A stretch of DNA of 64,000 nt from Chlamydiales bacterium (GCA_022601445.1 JAJACP010000001.1:201684-265683), one strand, 5' to 3'. Numbered from the stretch's first letter, positions 23,413 through 32,139 are shown. Notes: a model not told the origin generated them from the letters alone. Numbers and translations are program-made.

Positions 23413-24081
23413 TTATTTTTCTCCACCTGCTCGTAATTTTTCGATTCCAGCGCGCATATCAACCTCTTTAAAAAGATAGGTCCCTGCCACTAATGTATTT
23501 GCGCCCGCCTCAACACAGAGAGGTGCTGTTTTTGCGTCGATCCCTCCGTCTACTTCGATCGGGACTGTGAGCTTAAGTTTTTCACAGGTCTGACGCACAA
23601 AGCGGATCTTTTCTAGCACCTCTGAGTGAAACGCTTGTCCGCCAAAACCAGGAGGAACGGTCATCATCAAAACAAGGTCGCATTGATCCAGAAATTTGGG
23701 CACAAATTCAACAGAGGTTTCAGGACAGAAGGCTAGACCTGCCTCCACACCGCACTTGCGGATAAAAGCGAGAGTCTCTTCTACATCTTCGGTCGCCTCA
23801 AAATGAAATGTAATCCGGTCTGCACCCGCTTCGACTAATCTTTCGACATAGTCGTATGGGTTATAAATCATAATATGCACGTCCAAAAAAAGCTCTGTTG
23901 AGCGATTGATGGCAGCAAGCACTTTTGGACCTATTGTGAGATTCGGAACGAAATGACCATCCATAATGTCGACATGGACCGCGTCCGCCCCCGCTTGCTC
24001 GATTCGTTTCACCTCGTCTGCGATGTGACCGAAATCACCAGCTAATATGGAGGGAGCAACTAAGATTTTATCGCGTTTCAT
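23413..24081 (-). CDS. rpe: Ribulose-phosphate 3-epimerase
   Basis: 222 residues from ATG 24081 (MKRDKILVAPSILAGDFG); the frame continues 130 codons further but only as the shadow of the divergent transporter gene. Metal/catalytic motifs are VHVDIMDGHFVPNLT and VDGGIDAKTAPLCVEAGAN. It interconverts ribulose-5-P and xylulose-5-P in the pentose phosphate pathway. Confidence 0.96.
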   Translation of the reverse strand: MKRDKILVAPSILAGDFGHIADEVKRIEQAGADAVHVDIMDGHFVPNLTIGPKVLAAINRSTELFLDVHIMIYNPYDYVERLVEAGADRITFHFEATEDVEETLAFIRKCGVEAGLAFCPETSVEFVPKFLDQCDLVLMMTVPPGFGGQAFHSEVLEKIRFVRQTCEKLKLTVPIEVDGGIDAKTAPLCVEAGANTLVAGTYLFKEVDMRAGIEKLRAGGEK

Positions 24082-24133
24082 AGGAGCGAGTTTATACACT
24101 TTTTGAGCGACAAAAGTCAAGTTTGCTCTAGAA

Positions 24134-25675
24134 TTGATCTCAGCGGATGTGTTAGGGTCGAAGCCACAATACACAACTTCATACGTACAGGTGTCAAAAA
24201 AACCAAAAGAGTTCTTTGCCTCACGTTGGGGATTTATCCTCTCCATGATGGGGATTGCCATTGGCGCAGGAAATATCTGGCGCTTTTCCAGAGTCGTTGC
24301 ACAAAACGGGGGTGGCTCCTTTATCATCCCGTGGATCATCTTCCTTTTCATTTGGTCTATCCCGCTCATCTTAGCTGAGATTGCCATGGGCAAGCTGATC
24401 AAGCGTGCCCCTATTGGGGCTCTTGCCAAAACAGCAGGCCCTCGATTTGGATGGATGGGCGCCTTTATTGCCATGGTGACAACCGGTATTCTCTTTTACT
24501 ACTCCGTGGTTGTGGGATGGGGAATACGCTACTTTTTCTATAGCATCTCCGGCTCACTTTCTAACACCACCAACCATCATGCCCTTTGGGACAGCTTCAC
24601 ACACAGCTACCAGCCCCTTTTCTTTCATTTTACCGCTATTCTTGTGGGTTGTTTCATTATCTATAAGGGAGTCAGTAAGGGAATCGAAAGGAGCAATAAA
24701 GTTCTGGTCCCCACCCTCATTGTCATCATTATTATCATCGCCATTCGCGCTGTGACGTTACCAGGAGCCTGGAATGGGATCACCTACTTTTTTACTCCAG
24801 ATCTCAAAGATCTACTCAACCACAAACTTTGGATTGAAGCGCTCACACAAAATGCTTGGGACACAGGCGCCGGGTGGGGACTTCTCTTAGTGTATGCAGG
24901 CTACACCCACAAAAAAGATAGCGTTACCGTCAATGGCTGTTTGACAGCCTTTGCCAACAACGCCATCTCTCTTCTGATGGGTATCATCATCTTTGCCACA
25001 GCCTTCTCTCTTGAACATCAATGGGGCATTCAATCGTTGATATCAGGAGAAGGGAGCACCAATACCGGCCTCACCTTTATCTATCTTCCCAAACTATTCT
25101 ATGAGCTTCCTGGAGGCACAGGCGTCCACGCCACCTTTTCAGCCTTCTTTTTCCTCGCCTTTTCATTTGCCGCGCTCAGCTCCATGATCTCGATGCTTCA
25201 ACTTACCGCCCAAGTTTTCAGTGAAATGGGAGTCAAACGAAACGGAGCCATCCTACTCACAGGTGCACTAGCCCTTATGTTAGGCACACCCTCTGCTCTG
25301 AGTATGGCTTTTTTTGATAATCAAGACTGGGTCTGGAGCGTAGGACTGATTGTCAATGGGTTATTTATCGCATTTGGGGTGATTCGGTACGGCGTCAACC
25401 GCTTCCGCAAAGAGGCGATCAACTCCTGCCCAGATGACTTTAAAGTAGGAAAGTTCTATAATGTGTTCATAAGCGTACTCATACCGATCCAAGGCATATT
25501 TTTAATCGGCTGGTATTTCTACCAAAGTTTCAAACAAGCCGACAGCTCATGGTGGAACCCCTTCCACGTTTACAGCGTCGGAACCATCCTTTTCCAATGG
25601 GGAATGGCTTTTGTGACGTTCTCGATTTTGAACAAGTGGATTGTGAGACGCTCCTTAGCAACCCACCGTAATTAA
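24134..25675 (+). CDS. Neurotransmitter:sodium symporter (NSS/SNF) family amino acid transporter
   Basis: Up to 513 residues from a TTG at 24134; in-frame GTGs at 24149 and 24191 are alternatives, the last one just before the family start FASRWGFILSMMGIAIGAGNIWRF. The unwound helix-1 motif GAGNIWRF and twelve hydrophobic helices are seen. The protein takes up amino acids with sodium at the inner membrane. A 34-residue MetS-like protein follows, as in MetPS-type carriers for methionine/alanine. In C. trachomatis a transporter of this family sits, as I recall, just before incB and incC. Confidence 0.93.
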   Translation: MISADVLGSKPQYTTSYVQVSKKPKEFFASRWGFILSMMGIAIGAGNIWRFSRVVAQNGGGSFIIPWIIFLFIWSIPLILAEIAMGKLIKRAPIGALAKTAGPRFGWMGAFIAMVTTGILFYYSVVVGWGIRYFFYSISGSLSNTTNHHALWDSFTHSYQPLFFHFTAILVGCFIIYKGVSKGIERSNKVLVPTLIVIIIIIAIRAVTLPGAWNGITYFFTPDLKDLLNHKLWIEALTQNAWDTGAGWGLLLVYAGYTHKKDSVTVNGCLTAFANNAISLLMGIIIFATAFSLEHQWGIQSLISGEGSTNTGLTFIYLPKLFYELPGGTGVHATFSAFFFLAFSFAALSSMISMLQLTAQVFSEMGVKRNGAILLTGALALMLGTPSALSMAFFDNQDWVWSVGLIVNGLFIAFGVIRYGVNRFRKEAINSCPDDFKVGKFYNVFISVLIPIQGIFLIGWYFYQSFKQADSSWWNPFHVYSVGTILFQWGMAFVTFSILNKWIVRRSLATHRN

Positions 25676-25679
25676 GTGA

Positions 25680-25784
25680 ATGACCTATTTAACCGTTTGT
25701 ACCATGATTTTTGTTCTCGGAACCGTCTACGGAGGATTGGGCCTGATGTTGTGTCTAGCTCTACGAAGCGGCGGTGAAAAGTGA
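25680..25784 (+). CDS. MetS-like NSS transporter small subunit (34 aa)
   Basis: A 34-codon frame starting 4 bp after the transporter stop. It is one hydrophobic helix, MTYLTVCTMIFVLGTVYGG then LGLMLCLALRSGGEK, with the central Gly-Gly-Leu pattern and short charged tail of MetS, the small subunit needed by MetP-type methionine/alanine importers. Being this short it would be missed by normal gene calling. It overlaps the convergent aminopeptidase gene by 24 bp. Confidence 0.7.
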   Translation: MTYLTVCTMIFVLGTVYGGLGLMLCLALRSGGEK

Positions 25785-26915
25785 ATCAGGCCAATTGGGA
25801 AAGGTAAATTTCCCATCACGAGAGATCACCTCTCCATCTACTGAGATCGTTCCTCCTTCTCGCAAATCACAGATCATATCCCAATGGAGTGCCGAGACGT
25901 TTGTATTCCCCGTATCAGGATACCCCATTCCGAGCGCCGCATGAAACGTGCCGCCAATTTTCTCATCAAAAAGGATATTCTGCGTAAAGTCCCTGATCTT
26001 GTAGTTGGTTCCAATTGCGATCTCTCCTAACTTGCGTGCGCCCGCGTCTTGCTCGATCATCGCCTTCAAAAAAGACTCATTGCGTGACGCTTTTGCCTCC
26101 ACAACAGATCCTCTCTCAAAGGTAAGCTCCACCCCTTCTACAACCGTATTCTGCCATATTGCCGGGAAGGTAAACCTGACAACGCCATTCACTCCCCCAT
26201 CAGCGCTATTTAAATTCGGCCCTGTAAACACCTCTCCATCGGGATAGTTCCGCTTTCCACATGAATTTTTCCACACCATCCCCTCAATATTCACCCGTAA
26301 ATCCGTGCCAGCTGCCGTCTGAAAATGGAGCTCTTTTTTCCCCTTCATATAGTCAATGATCTTTTGCTGCCGCTCTTCAATCAGCTGCATAAAGGCTGCA
26401 GGATCATCCTCATCCAAATGTGCTGCTTTAAACACAAAATCTGCGTAATCCAAAATGCCCATATTCCCTTCTTGAGCCCCTGCCTCGGTTGGACAAAGCG
26501 TGACCAACCAGTCGAGCTCCTCTGCTGCCGAACGCGCCAAAACTTGCGAAAGAATCGGTTGACGTGCCTTGCTCACTAAAGCCTGTTTTTGTGCATCTAC
26601 ATGAGATAGGTTACGCGTATTGGTCGGCCCTATCACCCGAATCCGCTTATCACAAAGAGAAACCTCATTTAAAGCAAACGGACAAGCATATTGCAACTGA
26701 TTGATCGAAGCGTGCCTAAAGAAAATTTCTTCCCACTCACAAGGGAGAAATGTTGTTTTGATGTGCGCTCCCGCAATCACAAGCTGCTCATAGATCGCCT
26801 CCATCAGAGCAAGTCCTCCTAACTCTCCTGACAGAACTACCTTGTCATCCGATTTAACATTAAGAGAGTAATTGACAATTACTTGCGCCATTTTGGTCAA
26901 TCGAGGATCCCGCAT
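25761..26915 (-). CDS. M29-family metalloaminopeptidase (AmpS/PepS)
   Basis: 384 residues with the M29 outline: RDPRLTKMAQVIVNYSLNVK at the start, AGTDLRVNIEGMVWKNSCG, and the metal-binding C-terminal part with GEIAIGTNYKI, GTFHAALGMGYPD and NVSALHWDMICDLR. These enzymes bind two metal ions and trim N-terminal residues of peptides in the cytoplasm. The length is a little short of the usual 410. Confidence 0.93.
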   Translation of the reverse strand: MRDPRLTKMAQVIVNYSLNVKSDDKVVLSGELGGLALMEAIYEQLVIAGAHIKTTFLPCEWEEIFFRHASINQLQYACPFALNEVSLCDKRIRVIGPTNTRNLSHVDAQKQALVSKARQPILSQVLARSAAEELDWLVTLCPTEAGAQEGNMGILDYADFVFKAAHLDEDDPAAFMQLIEERQQKIIDYMKGKKELHFQTAAGTDLRVNIEGMVWKNSCGKRNYPDGEVFTGPNLNSADGGVNGVVRFTFPAIWQNTVVEGVELTFERGSVVEAKASRNESFLKAMIEQDAGARKLGEIAIGTNYKIRDFTQNILFDEKIGGTFHAALGMGYPDTGNTNVSALHWDMICDLREGGTISVDGEVISRDGKFTFPNWPDSLFTAAS

Positions 26916-26990
26916 TCTCTACCTCAAGTTAAGATTAGGAATTCTCCAAAATAATCGATCAGGTATAATTTGGAAAAGAGGAGTTATCAT

Positions 26991-27200
26991 ATGGATGAGC
27001 CAAGAAATATCAACTGGATTTTAACACTACTGATGTCGTTGTTTTTCGGCACGTTGGGTGTCGACCGCTTCATTATGGGACATATTGGCTTGGGGTTACT
27101 CAAGCTCTTTACAGGTGGTGGATTGGGTATTTGGTGGTTAATTGACGTGATTCTCATTGCCTCGCGCCACCAGTTCCGTAACATCAACTGGGTCGATTAA
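26991..27200 (+). CDS. TM2-domain membrane protein
   Basis: 69 residues from ATG 26991, preceded by AGAGGAG. Two membrane helices joined by a short turn, with FFGTLGVDRFIMGHIGLGLLKL and GIWWLIDVILIA, match the TM2 domain, in which the Asp-Arg-Phe between helices is conserved. Function is unknown. The stop is directly followed by the GTG of the next gene, so the two are coupled. Confidence 0.92.
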   Translation: MDEPRNINWILTLLMSLFFGTLGVDRFIMGHIGLGLLKLFTGGGLGIWWLIDVILIASRHQFRNINWVD

Positions 27201-27491
27201 GTGTCTCTGGCCACCGCCCTCCGAAACCAAAAAGTGCAGATAAGCGATTTAGTGCCGCCTGAGCGCGCTACCGAGCCCAAAAAGCGCGATTGGGTCAAGA
27301 TTGCCGCTCTCATCGTCTTGGTCGTCTCTGGGCTCATTGCAGCCCTATCAGGGCTCTGTTTTGCAGGGATGTTTCCTGTTGGCCTCCTGGGAGGGTTCGA
27401 TTCTACCCTTTTCACCCTCTTTGGAAGTGGAATGATTGCGGCAGCCAGCGGCGGTCTATTTTATTACAAGTGGCAGACTCAAGAGTCATAA
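27201..27491 (+). CDS. Inc-like protein at the incB position
   Basis: 96 residues from a GTG immediately after the TM2 stop. A polar, charged N-terminus of about 30 residues is followed by two adjacent hydrophobic stretches (KIAALIVLVVSGLIAALSGL and TLFTLFGSGMIAAASGGLFY) with a short turn, the bilobed shape of inclusion-membrane proteins secreted by type III secretion. In C. trachomatis incB and incC lie, as I recall, between the same sodium symporter and the membrane transport protein that flank here. Homology to IncB is not shown by sequence that I can recall. Confidence 0.65.
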   Translation: MSLATALRNQKVQISDLVPPERATEPKKRDWVKIAALIVLVVSGLIAALSGLCFAGMFPVGLLGGFDSTLFTLFGSGMIAAASGGLFYYKWQTQES

Positions 27492-27572
27492 AAATTCTTT
27501 CAGATTCAGATAAATGTCAATTCTTTATATACTATTCATAATCAGAGTATATGTTGGCTCTTTTTTGAGGAA

Positions 27573-27595
27573 CACCTCCCTTATGGCGAGAGGTG
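27573..27595 (+). promoter_or_regulatory. Leader hairpin upstream of the Ala-rich Inc-like gene
   Basis: CACCTC and GAGGTG pair around an 11-nt loop in the 158-bp leader. The gene's own ribosome-binding site (TTAGGAGG at 27634-27641) is 32 bp further on. The hairpin might be a leader structure or a weak terminator; no T-tract follows. Confidence 0.35.
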
Positions 27596-27649
27596 GCCGG
27601 CTAGAACTAACAGAAATTTAACAATATAACTCCTTAGGAGGTTTTTATT

Positions 27650-28462
27650 ATGTCAGCAGCAGCAGCAGTAAGGAGCGACGGACAGGCTCCATTATCAGCA
27701 GACGCAGCAGCAGCACGCAGCGGAGGCGGCTCAAGCGCAGCCCGTTCTCGTCCTTTAGGCGGACGCAGAGCGGCTCATTTAGCAGCTTCAGTATCAGATT
27801 CACCACGCACTCCTGCTAATTTTGTTAGCGGAGGCGGCGGCGGAGGCGGCGGAGGTTTTGCTGCTGACTCAACCAAACGCCGTTCGGCGCAACCAAGAGG
27901 TCGGATGCAACCAAGAACGTCTACACCACGAGGCAATGGATTCAGCTGCGGCACTGTTGTGAAGTGGGTAGCTGTTGCCACTGCGCTTGCAGCTGTAGCA
28001 GTAGCCGTTATTGGAATTCTTGTTTACCTCGGTCAATTACAAGTCGCCTGGGCAGGTGTGGGCGCTATGACGCAAACAACTGGCCTCTACACATTACTAG
28101 CAGGTGCCGGTGCTGCCGGAATCATCACGATTCTCCTAGCGGTCAAGCAAACGTTCAACAATAAAGCTCAATCTGGCAGCCAACCACGCGGCGCTCAAGT
28201 TATCCAAGAGAACACTTCTCCAGATGGCGTAAAAGCGACAACACTTGTAAACACTTCAGGTGACGGCAGTGGTGATGCGGCAGCAGCGGCGGCAGCATCG
28301 CCAACAACTACGACAACAACAGCGGCACTAATTGTAGGTGATTCAGATGACAACAGTGGTGATGCGGCAGCATCGCCAACAACAGCAGCAACACTTGTAG
28401 GCACTTCAGGTGACGGCAGTGATGGTGCAGCAGCGGCAGCGGCAGCCGCAGGTCAAAGCTAA
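27650..28462 (+). CDS. Ala/Gly/Thr-rich Inc-like protein with C-terminal repeats, at the incC position
   Basis: 270 residues, strong ribosome-binding site TTAGGAGG. The first 105 residues are disordered and Ala/Ser/Gly/Arg-rich, with a run of nine glycines. Residues 105-167 hold two hydrophobic stretches separated by a short polar turn, the bilobed Inc pattern. The tail has three imperfect repeats of a TLVNTSGDGSGDAAAA plus SPTTTTTT unit coded by GCA/ACA runs. It ends with a strong terminator. The position matches incC of C. trachomatis; function unknown, predicted inclusion-membrane protein. Confidence 0.65.
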   Translation: MSAAAAVRSDGQAPLSADAAAARSGGGSSAARSRPLGGRRAAHLAASVSDSPRTPANFVSGGGGGGGGGFAADSTKRRSAQPRGRMQPRTSTPRGNGFSCGTVVKWVAVATALAAVAVAVIGILVYLGQLQVAWAGVGAMTQTTGLYTLLAGAGAAGIITILLAVKQTFNNKAQSGSQPRGAQVIQENTSPDGVKATTLVNTSGDGSGDAAAAAAASPTTTTTTAALIVGDSDDNSGDAAASPTTAATLVGTSGDGSDGAAAAAAAAGQS

Positions 28463-28490
28463 TCTTCAATCTTATTGAGGAAAGCACAAA

Positions 28491-28521
28491 GGGCATAGTA
28501 TGCGTACTATGCCCTTTTTTT
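28491..28521 (+). terminator. Rho-independent terminator
   Basis: GGGCATAGTA and TACTATGCCC pair perfectly around TGCG, followed by seven T residues. It closes the transcript of the Inc-like gene and separates it from the NTT-HEAT gene. Confidence 0.9.
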
Positions 28522-28641
28522 AGGTGATGAAAAAGAAAATTCAAAAAAAATAATTTGCGATCAGAAGCATTGAAGTAAATCTTTCTTAAGGGTATACTGT
28601 TTAGGCTTAACCTGAACTTTAGGTGCAAAGGGTATGCCGGA

Positions 28642-31404
28642 ATGGGAAAAGCTTTTCGCTTACTTTTTAACCTCTATCCGGGTGAGTGGAAAAAGGCCTC
28701 GCTATTCATCGTTTTAGGCCTGTTCTGGAGCATCGGTGGCTACGGGACTTTCACTCTCTCTGAAGGGCTTTTCTTAGAGCATGTCGGTGCCGAAACGCTC
28801 CCCAGAGCGTATTTGGCCATCGCCACTTCCATGTGCCTACTTTCAGGCGTCCTCATTTTTGCCCTCAACCGTCTCCCTATCCGCCACCTCCTATTCGCGC
28901 TCATCGGATTTTGGATCGCCTCAAACCTCACTTTTTTCTTTCTTCTTCCTCACAATACACAAACACTCTGGTTTCTCTTCAAGGTCGCTGGCTGGATCGT
29001 CCCCATCTCAACCTATATTGTTTACTGGGCCTTTGTTGATCTCTATTTTGATCTACAAGATGGGAAGCGCTTTTTTTGCCTCTTTAATTCGATCACATTC
29101 TTAGGAGATGCGCTAGGTGGAGGCATGATCTCATTTCTACTTAAACCACTAGGTGTTCAAGGGCTTATAGTTGTGTTCACAGCCTTTATGATCGGCTCAT
29201 TCCCGTTTATTTATCTGATTACACGCCACGTCTCTCCTCTCTGCGAGGACTCTAGTGAGAGCCCAGATGCAACCTCTACACTTTCACTTCGTCAACTGGT
29301 TCAAACCATTTTCCGCTCTAGATTCACTCTCTACTTGCTTCTCTTTTATTTTGTGATGCAAGTAGTTGCCATTGTCACTGAATTTAACTACATGGATGCA
29401 TTCCAACACGCCTTTAGCAATCGGCAGGAGTACGATTTAACCGAATTTATCGGCACGTGCGGCATGTGGATCTCCTTGGGTAATATGCTCTTTGGGATGC
29501 TTCTCTACAGTCGCTTAGTTAAAAAAATGGGGATCAACAATATCATTATTGTCGCTCCTCTATTTTTTCTGGCTATTTTTCTGATTTGGAACGTCAAAGA
29601 GGCGCTTCCCATCGCCATTTTTGGAATGATTGCCCGCGAAGGAATGGTTTATTCTTTTGATGACAACAACCTCAATCTTCTGATCTCAGGGGTGCCCACA
29701 CGCATTAAAAACCAAGTCCGCATCTCAGTGGAGTCGTTTTTTGAACCGATCGGAATGTTCAGTGGGGCGCTCCTTCTCCTTGCTTTTCAGTCACAGGCAC
29801 ATTTTTTAGGCCTGATTTTATCCTGCGCCGCTCTGGCTGTCGTGCTCTTTTTGCGCACGCACTATGCACGCGCTATTTTCCGCAATCTAGTTGCCAATGC
29901 AATCTGCTTTGAAAAAAAAGCACTGGATTGGATTGCGCAATTTTCTAAAAAAGAGCGTAAACAAGCCGAGTTTCTTCTTCTATCTAAACTCAAAAATACA
30001 GGAGAAAAAGAGCAGCTGCTGGCCTACGAATACTTACTCAAAATCGAAGACAAAAAGATCCTCCCACGCCTGCTCAACCACCTGGGCAAGCTCAGTTTAC
30101 CCGGCAAGTTAAAAGCCATCGAGCTCTTTAGTGAGAGCAACTGGGCCACAAATCCTCTCGTGCTTGAACGGCTTGATCGGTGGCGGCGCGTTTTACCTCA
30201 TCCTGCAATCAAAAGCTCCATTCACTACTACTTTGCCAGGCACGGCTTAAACCGTCCTGAGAAGGTAATGCACGATCTAAAAAGTAAACATCTTGGACTG
30301 AGAGCTGCTGCCATTTTAACACTTAAAACTACCCCTCACGCAGCCCAGTTTCCCTCTTTTCACTCTTTGGCCTCCGAAAAGCTCCGTTCGCTGCTCGATT
30401 CTAAACTTGAGGTAGAAATCTGCTCAGGACTCAAAATCCTGGGTTTTGAAGATAATTCCTCGCATATTCCACACCTTTTTTCTTACCTCAAACACCCCTC
30501 GCTGAGTGTAAAGCGCGCAGCTGCGGCATCTTTGGCACGGCTGGCTAATCCTGAACTGAAAGAACATGCGGCTCAAGTTGTCTCACGTCTCCGTTACGCG
30601 CGCGATCCAGATGTTCGTCTTTCTTGCTTAGAGGCGCTTGAGAAGTTTGCCGATCCCGATTCGATTCCTGATTTGATTTTAGCCTCTTATCACTTTCGAC
30701 CAGGTGAGCGAAAAGTCGTCGAACGTATCGCATTAACAATCGGAAATACCCTCTTAGAACCCCTTCTCAAGCTGACTTACCAAAACCACCATCCAGATCG
30801 GTGTCGCCTGTTAGCAGGTAAAATCTTAGGAAAAATCGATCGAAAGCAACTCAAGCAACACCTGATTTCGATTGTGCGCTCCGAAATCGATCGCGCTTAC
30901 TTCTATTTCTACCACGCGCACGAAATTCAAAAGCAGGTTCCTCAGCAAGATCTCTCTATTTTAGTCAAAACCCTAGAGACCGGTTATCGCTCGATTGTCG
31001 ATTTTATTATTCAAATCTTAGGCGTAGCAGGCTCGATTGAACAGAGCGAGGTACTCTCGCTTACACTACGTAGTCCCAGTAGAAAAATCCGAGCTCAGGC
31101 GATTGAATCTTTAGAAAAAACGTGTGAAGCCTCTATTTTCAACCTCCTCGAACCTCTCATTGAAGAGGGGCGTCCTGAAGACAAAATTCGACAGTATCTA
31201 AAGGGAGGTGGCATTCCTTTTACCCTGACTCAACTATTAGATGTCATGCACCGCTCCCCTTCTTTGGCTGACCAAATCGTATCGGTCAGCTTAAAAGCCC
31301 GTCTCAATACGCCTGATTGGAAGCCGATACTACGGAAAAAACTTAAAGAAGGTGATGAGATTTTTCAACATTTTGCTAAAGAATTACTTGAGGAAGGGGT
31401 ATGA
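28642..31404 (+). CDS. NTT-like (ATP/ADP translocase superfamily) transporter fused to HEAT repeats
   Basis: 920 residues. The N-terminal 400 hold about 11-12 membrane helices in the arrangement of nucleotide transporter-like proteins (start FNLYPGEWKKASLFIVLGLF). From about 430 to 890 there are alpha-helical repeats such as LKHPSLSVKRAAAASLARL and ARDPDVRLSCLEALEKFADP, which are HEAT repeats. NTT-HEAT fusions are a described side branch of the nucleotide transporter family; transport of nucleotides by them is not proven. The next gene, a cyclic-nucleotide-binding domain, overlaps by 4 bp. C. trachomatis has a membrane transport protein at this place. Confidence 0.85.
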   Translation: MGKAFRLLFNLYPGEWKKASLFIVLGLFWSIGGYGTFTLSEGLFLEHVGAETLPRAYLAIATSMCLLSGVLIFALNRLPIRHLLFALIGFWIASNLTFFFLLPHNTQTLWFLFKVAGWIVPISTYIVYWAFVDLYFDLQDGKRFFCLFNSITFLGDALGGGMISFLLKPLGVQGLIVVFTAFMIGSFPFIYLITRHVSPLCEDSSESPDATSTLSLRQLVQTIFRSRFTLYLLLFYFVMQVVAIVTEFNYMDAFQHAFSNRQEYDLTEFIGTCGMWISLGNMLFGMLLYSRLVKKMGINNIIIVAPLFFLAIFLIWNVKEALPIAIFGMIAREGMVYSFDDNNLNLLISGVPTRIKNQVRISVESFFEPIGMFSGALLLLAFQSQAHFLGLILSCAALAVVLFLRTHYARAIFRNLVANAICFEKKALDWIAQFSKKERKQAEFLLLSKLKNTGEKEQLLAYEYLLKIEDKKILPRLLNHLGKLSLPGKLKAIELFSESNWATNPLVLERLDRWRRVLPHPAIKSSIHYYFARHGLNRPEKVMHDLKSKHLGLRAAAILTLKTTPHAAQFPSFHSLASEKLRSLLDSKLEVEICSGLKILGFEDNSSHIPHLFSYLKHPSLSVKRAAAASLARLANPELKEHAAQVVSRLRYARDPDVRLSCLEALEKFADPDSIPDLILASYHFRPGERKVVERIALTIGNTLLEPLLKLTYQNHHPDRCRLLAGKILGKIDRKQLKQHLISIVRSEIDRAYFYFYHAHEIQKQVPQQDLSILVKTLETGYRSIVDFIIQILGVAGSIEQSEVLSLTLRSPSRKIRAQAIESLEKTCEASIFNLLEPLIEEGRPEDKIRQYLKGGGIPFTLTQLLDVMHRSPSLADQIVSVSLKARLNTPDWKPILRKKLKEGDEIFQHFAKELLEEGV

Positions 31405-31820
31405 AGCTCAACTTAATCGACAAAGCATTTCTACTCAAAAAGACTGCTCTTTTTGGGTCCCTTGACCTAGATCTACTTCTTACGATTGCGGACCGACTGG
31501 AACTTGTGATGCATAAATCAAAAGAAAAAGTCTTTCAACTCGACCAAAATGCGCAACGGATGTACCTCATTGTAGAGGGCTCTGTTTTAGTCCAAAATAA
31601 GAGAGGGGAGCAATTAGCGGAGTTGCATGTGGGAGATTTTTTTGGAGATGAAGCCCTTTTTCACGAGCAACCACGTGCCTACGATGCCATCTGCATTGAG
31701 CCTGCTGCCTTACTGGCCCTTTCGCGCCCGCACTTATTGAGTATCATTGCCGAGTGCCCTTCTGTTGCTTTAGCATTCCTAGAGGCCTACACGCAAAACA
31801 CCGAATTCCGTATACGTTAG
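31401..31820 (+). CDS. Cyclic-nucleotide-binding domain protein
   Basis: 139 residues made of a single cNMP-binding beta-roll: MYLIVEGSVLVQNKRGEQLAELHVGDFFGDEALFHEQPRAYDA has the phosphate-binding cassette in its usual place (FGDEALFHEQPRAYDA), but the typical Arg-Thr/Ala-Ser ending is PRAYDA. No DNA-binding domain follows. The ATGA overlap with the NTT-HEAT gene suggests they form one complex, in which nucleotide binding gates the transporter. In related proteins this domain is fused to the transporter. Confidence 0.85.
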   Translation: MKLNLIDKAFLLKKTALFGSLDLDLLLTIADRLELVMHKSKEKVFQLDQNAQRMYLIVEGSVLVQNKRGEQLAELHVGDFFGDEALFHEQPRAYDAICIEPAALLALSRPHLLSIIAECPSVALAFLEAYTQNTEFRIR

Positions 31821-31872
31821 GAGGTGTTTTTCCTTGGCTTCCTTGTTACCTATGTTGGTAAACTGGACCAAA

Positions 31873-32139
31873 AAAATAACCACAGAGATCACAAAGCACA
31901 CGGAGAAAAGAAGTTGCGGCCATGCGTCACGTATGTGACGCTTCTTAAAAGAGAAGAGGAGTTGATCAAAGTAAACTTGGATCAACTCCTCTTCTCTTTT
32001 AAGAAATGCCCCTTCGGGGCTGGCCGCAACAAGTGAAAAGCTCCTTGTTTCAACAATTCTATCCAATCTAGTTGATTAAACGTAAGTGGAAGAGAGGTTT
32101 GTTGTAACACACTCTCTCTGTGATCTCTGTGGTTATTTT
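31873..32139. repeat. Nested palindromic element with terminal inverted repeats and a cloverleaf-like core
   Basis: Outer inverted repeats of 21 bp (31873-31893 and 32119-32139, core AATAACCACAGAGATCAC) are perfect. Inside are a 9-bp stem GTTGCGGCC/GGCCGCAAC (31913-31921 with 32022-32030), a 7-bp hairpin GCGTCAC-GTAT-GTGACGC (31924-31941), a perfect 26-bp stem (31942-31967 with 31980-32005) and a 5-bp hairpin GCCCC-TTC-GGGGC (32008-32020). No gene is supported here; the 378-base gap between the flanking genes is filled by this element. It looks like a MITE or a structured RNA. Confidence 0.85.

Noticed and set aside
27831-27860. Glycine-coding repeat as a CRISPR-like or tandem DNA repeat locus
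   Set aside because: It is a short GGC/GGA run within a coding frame; there are no spacers and no cas genes in the window.
31779-32066. Antisense and sense frames of 70-95 codons across the palindromic element
   Set aside because: Both frames code the arms of the same inverted repeat (mirror-like RKREELI/LLFSFKK) and have no start signals; the palindrome explains them.
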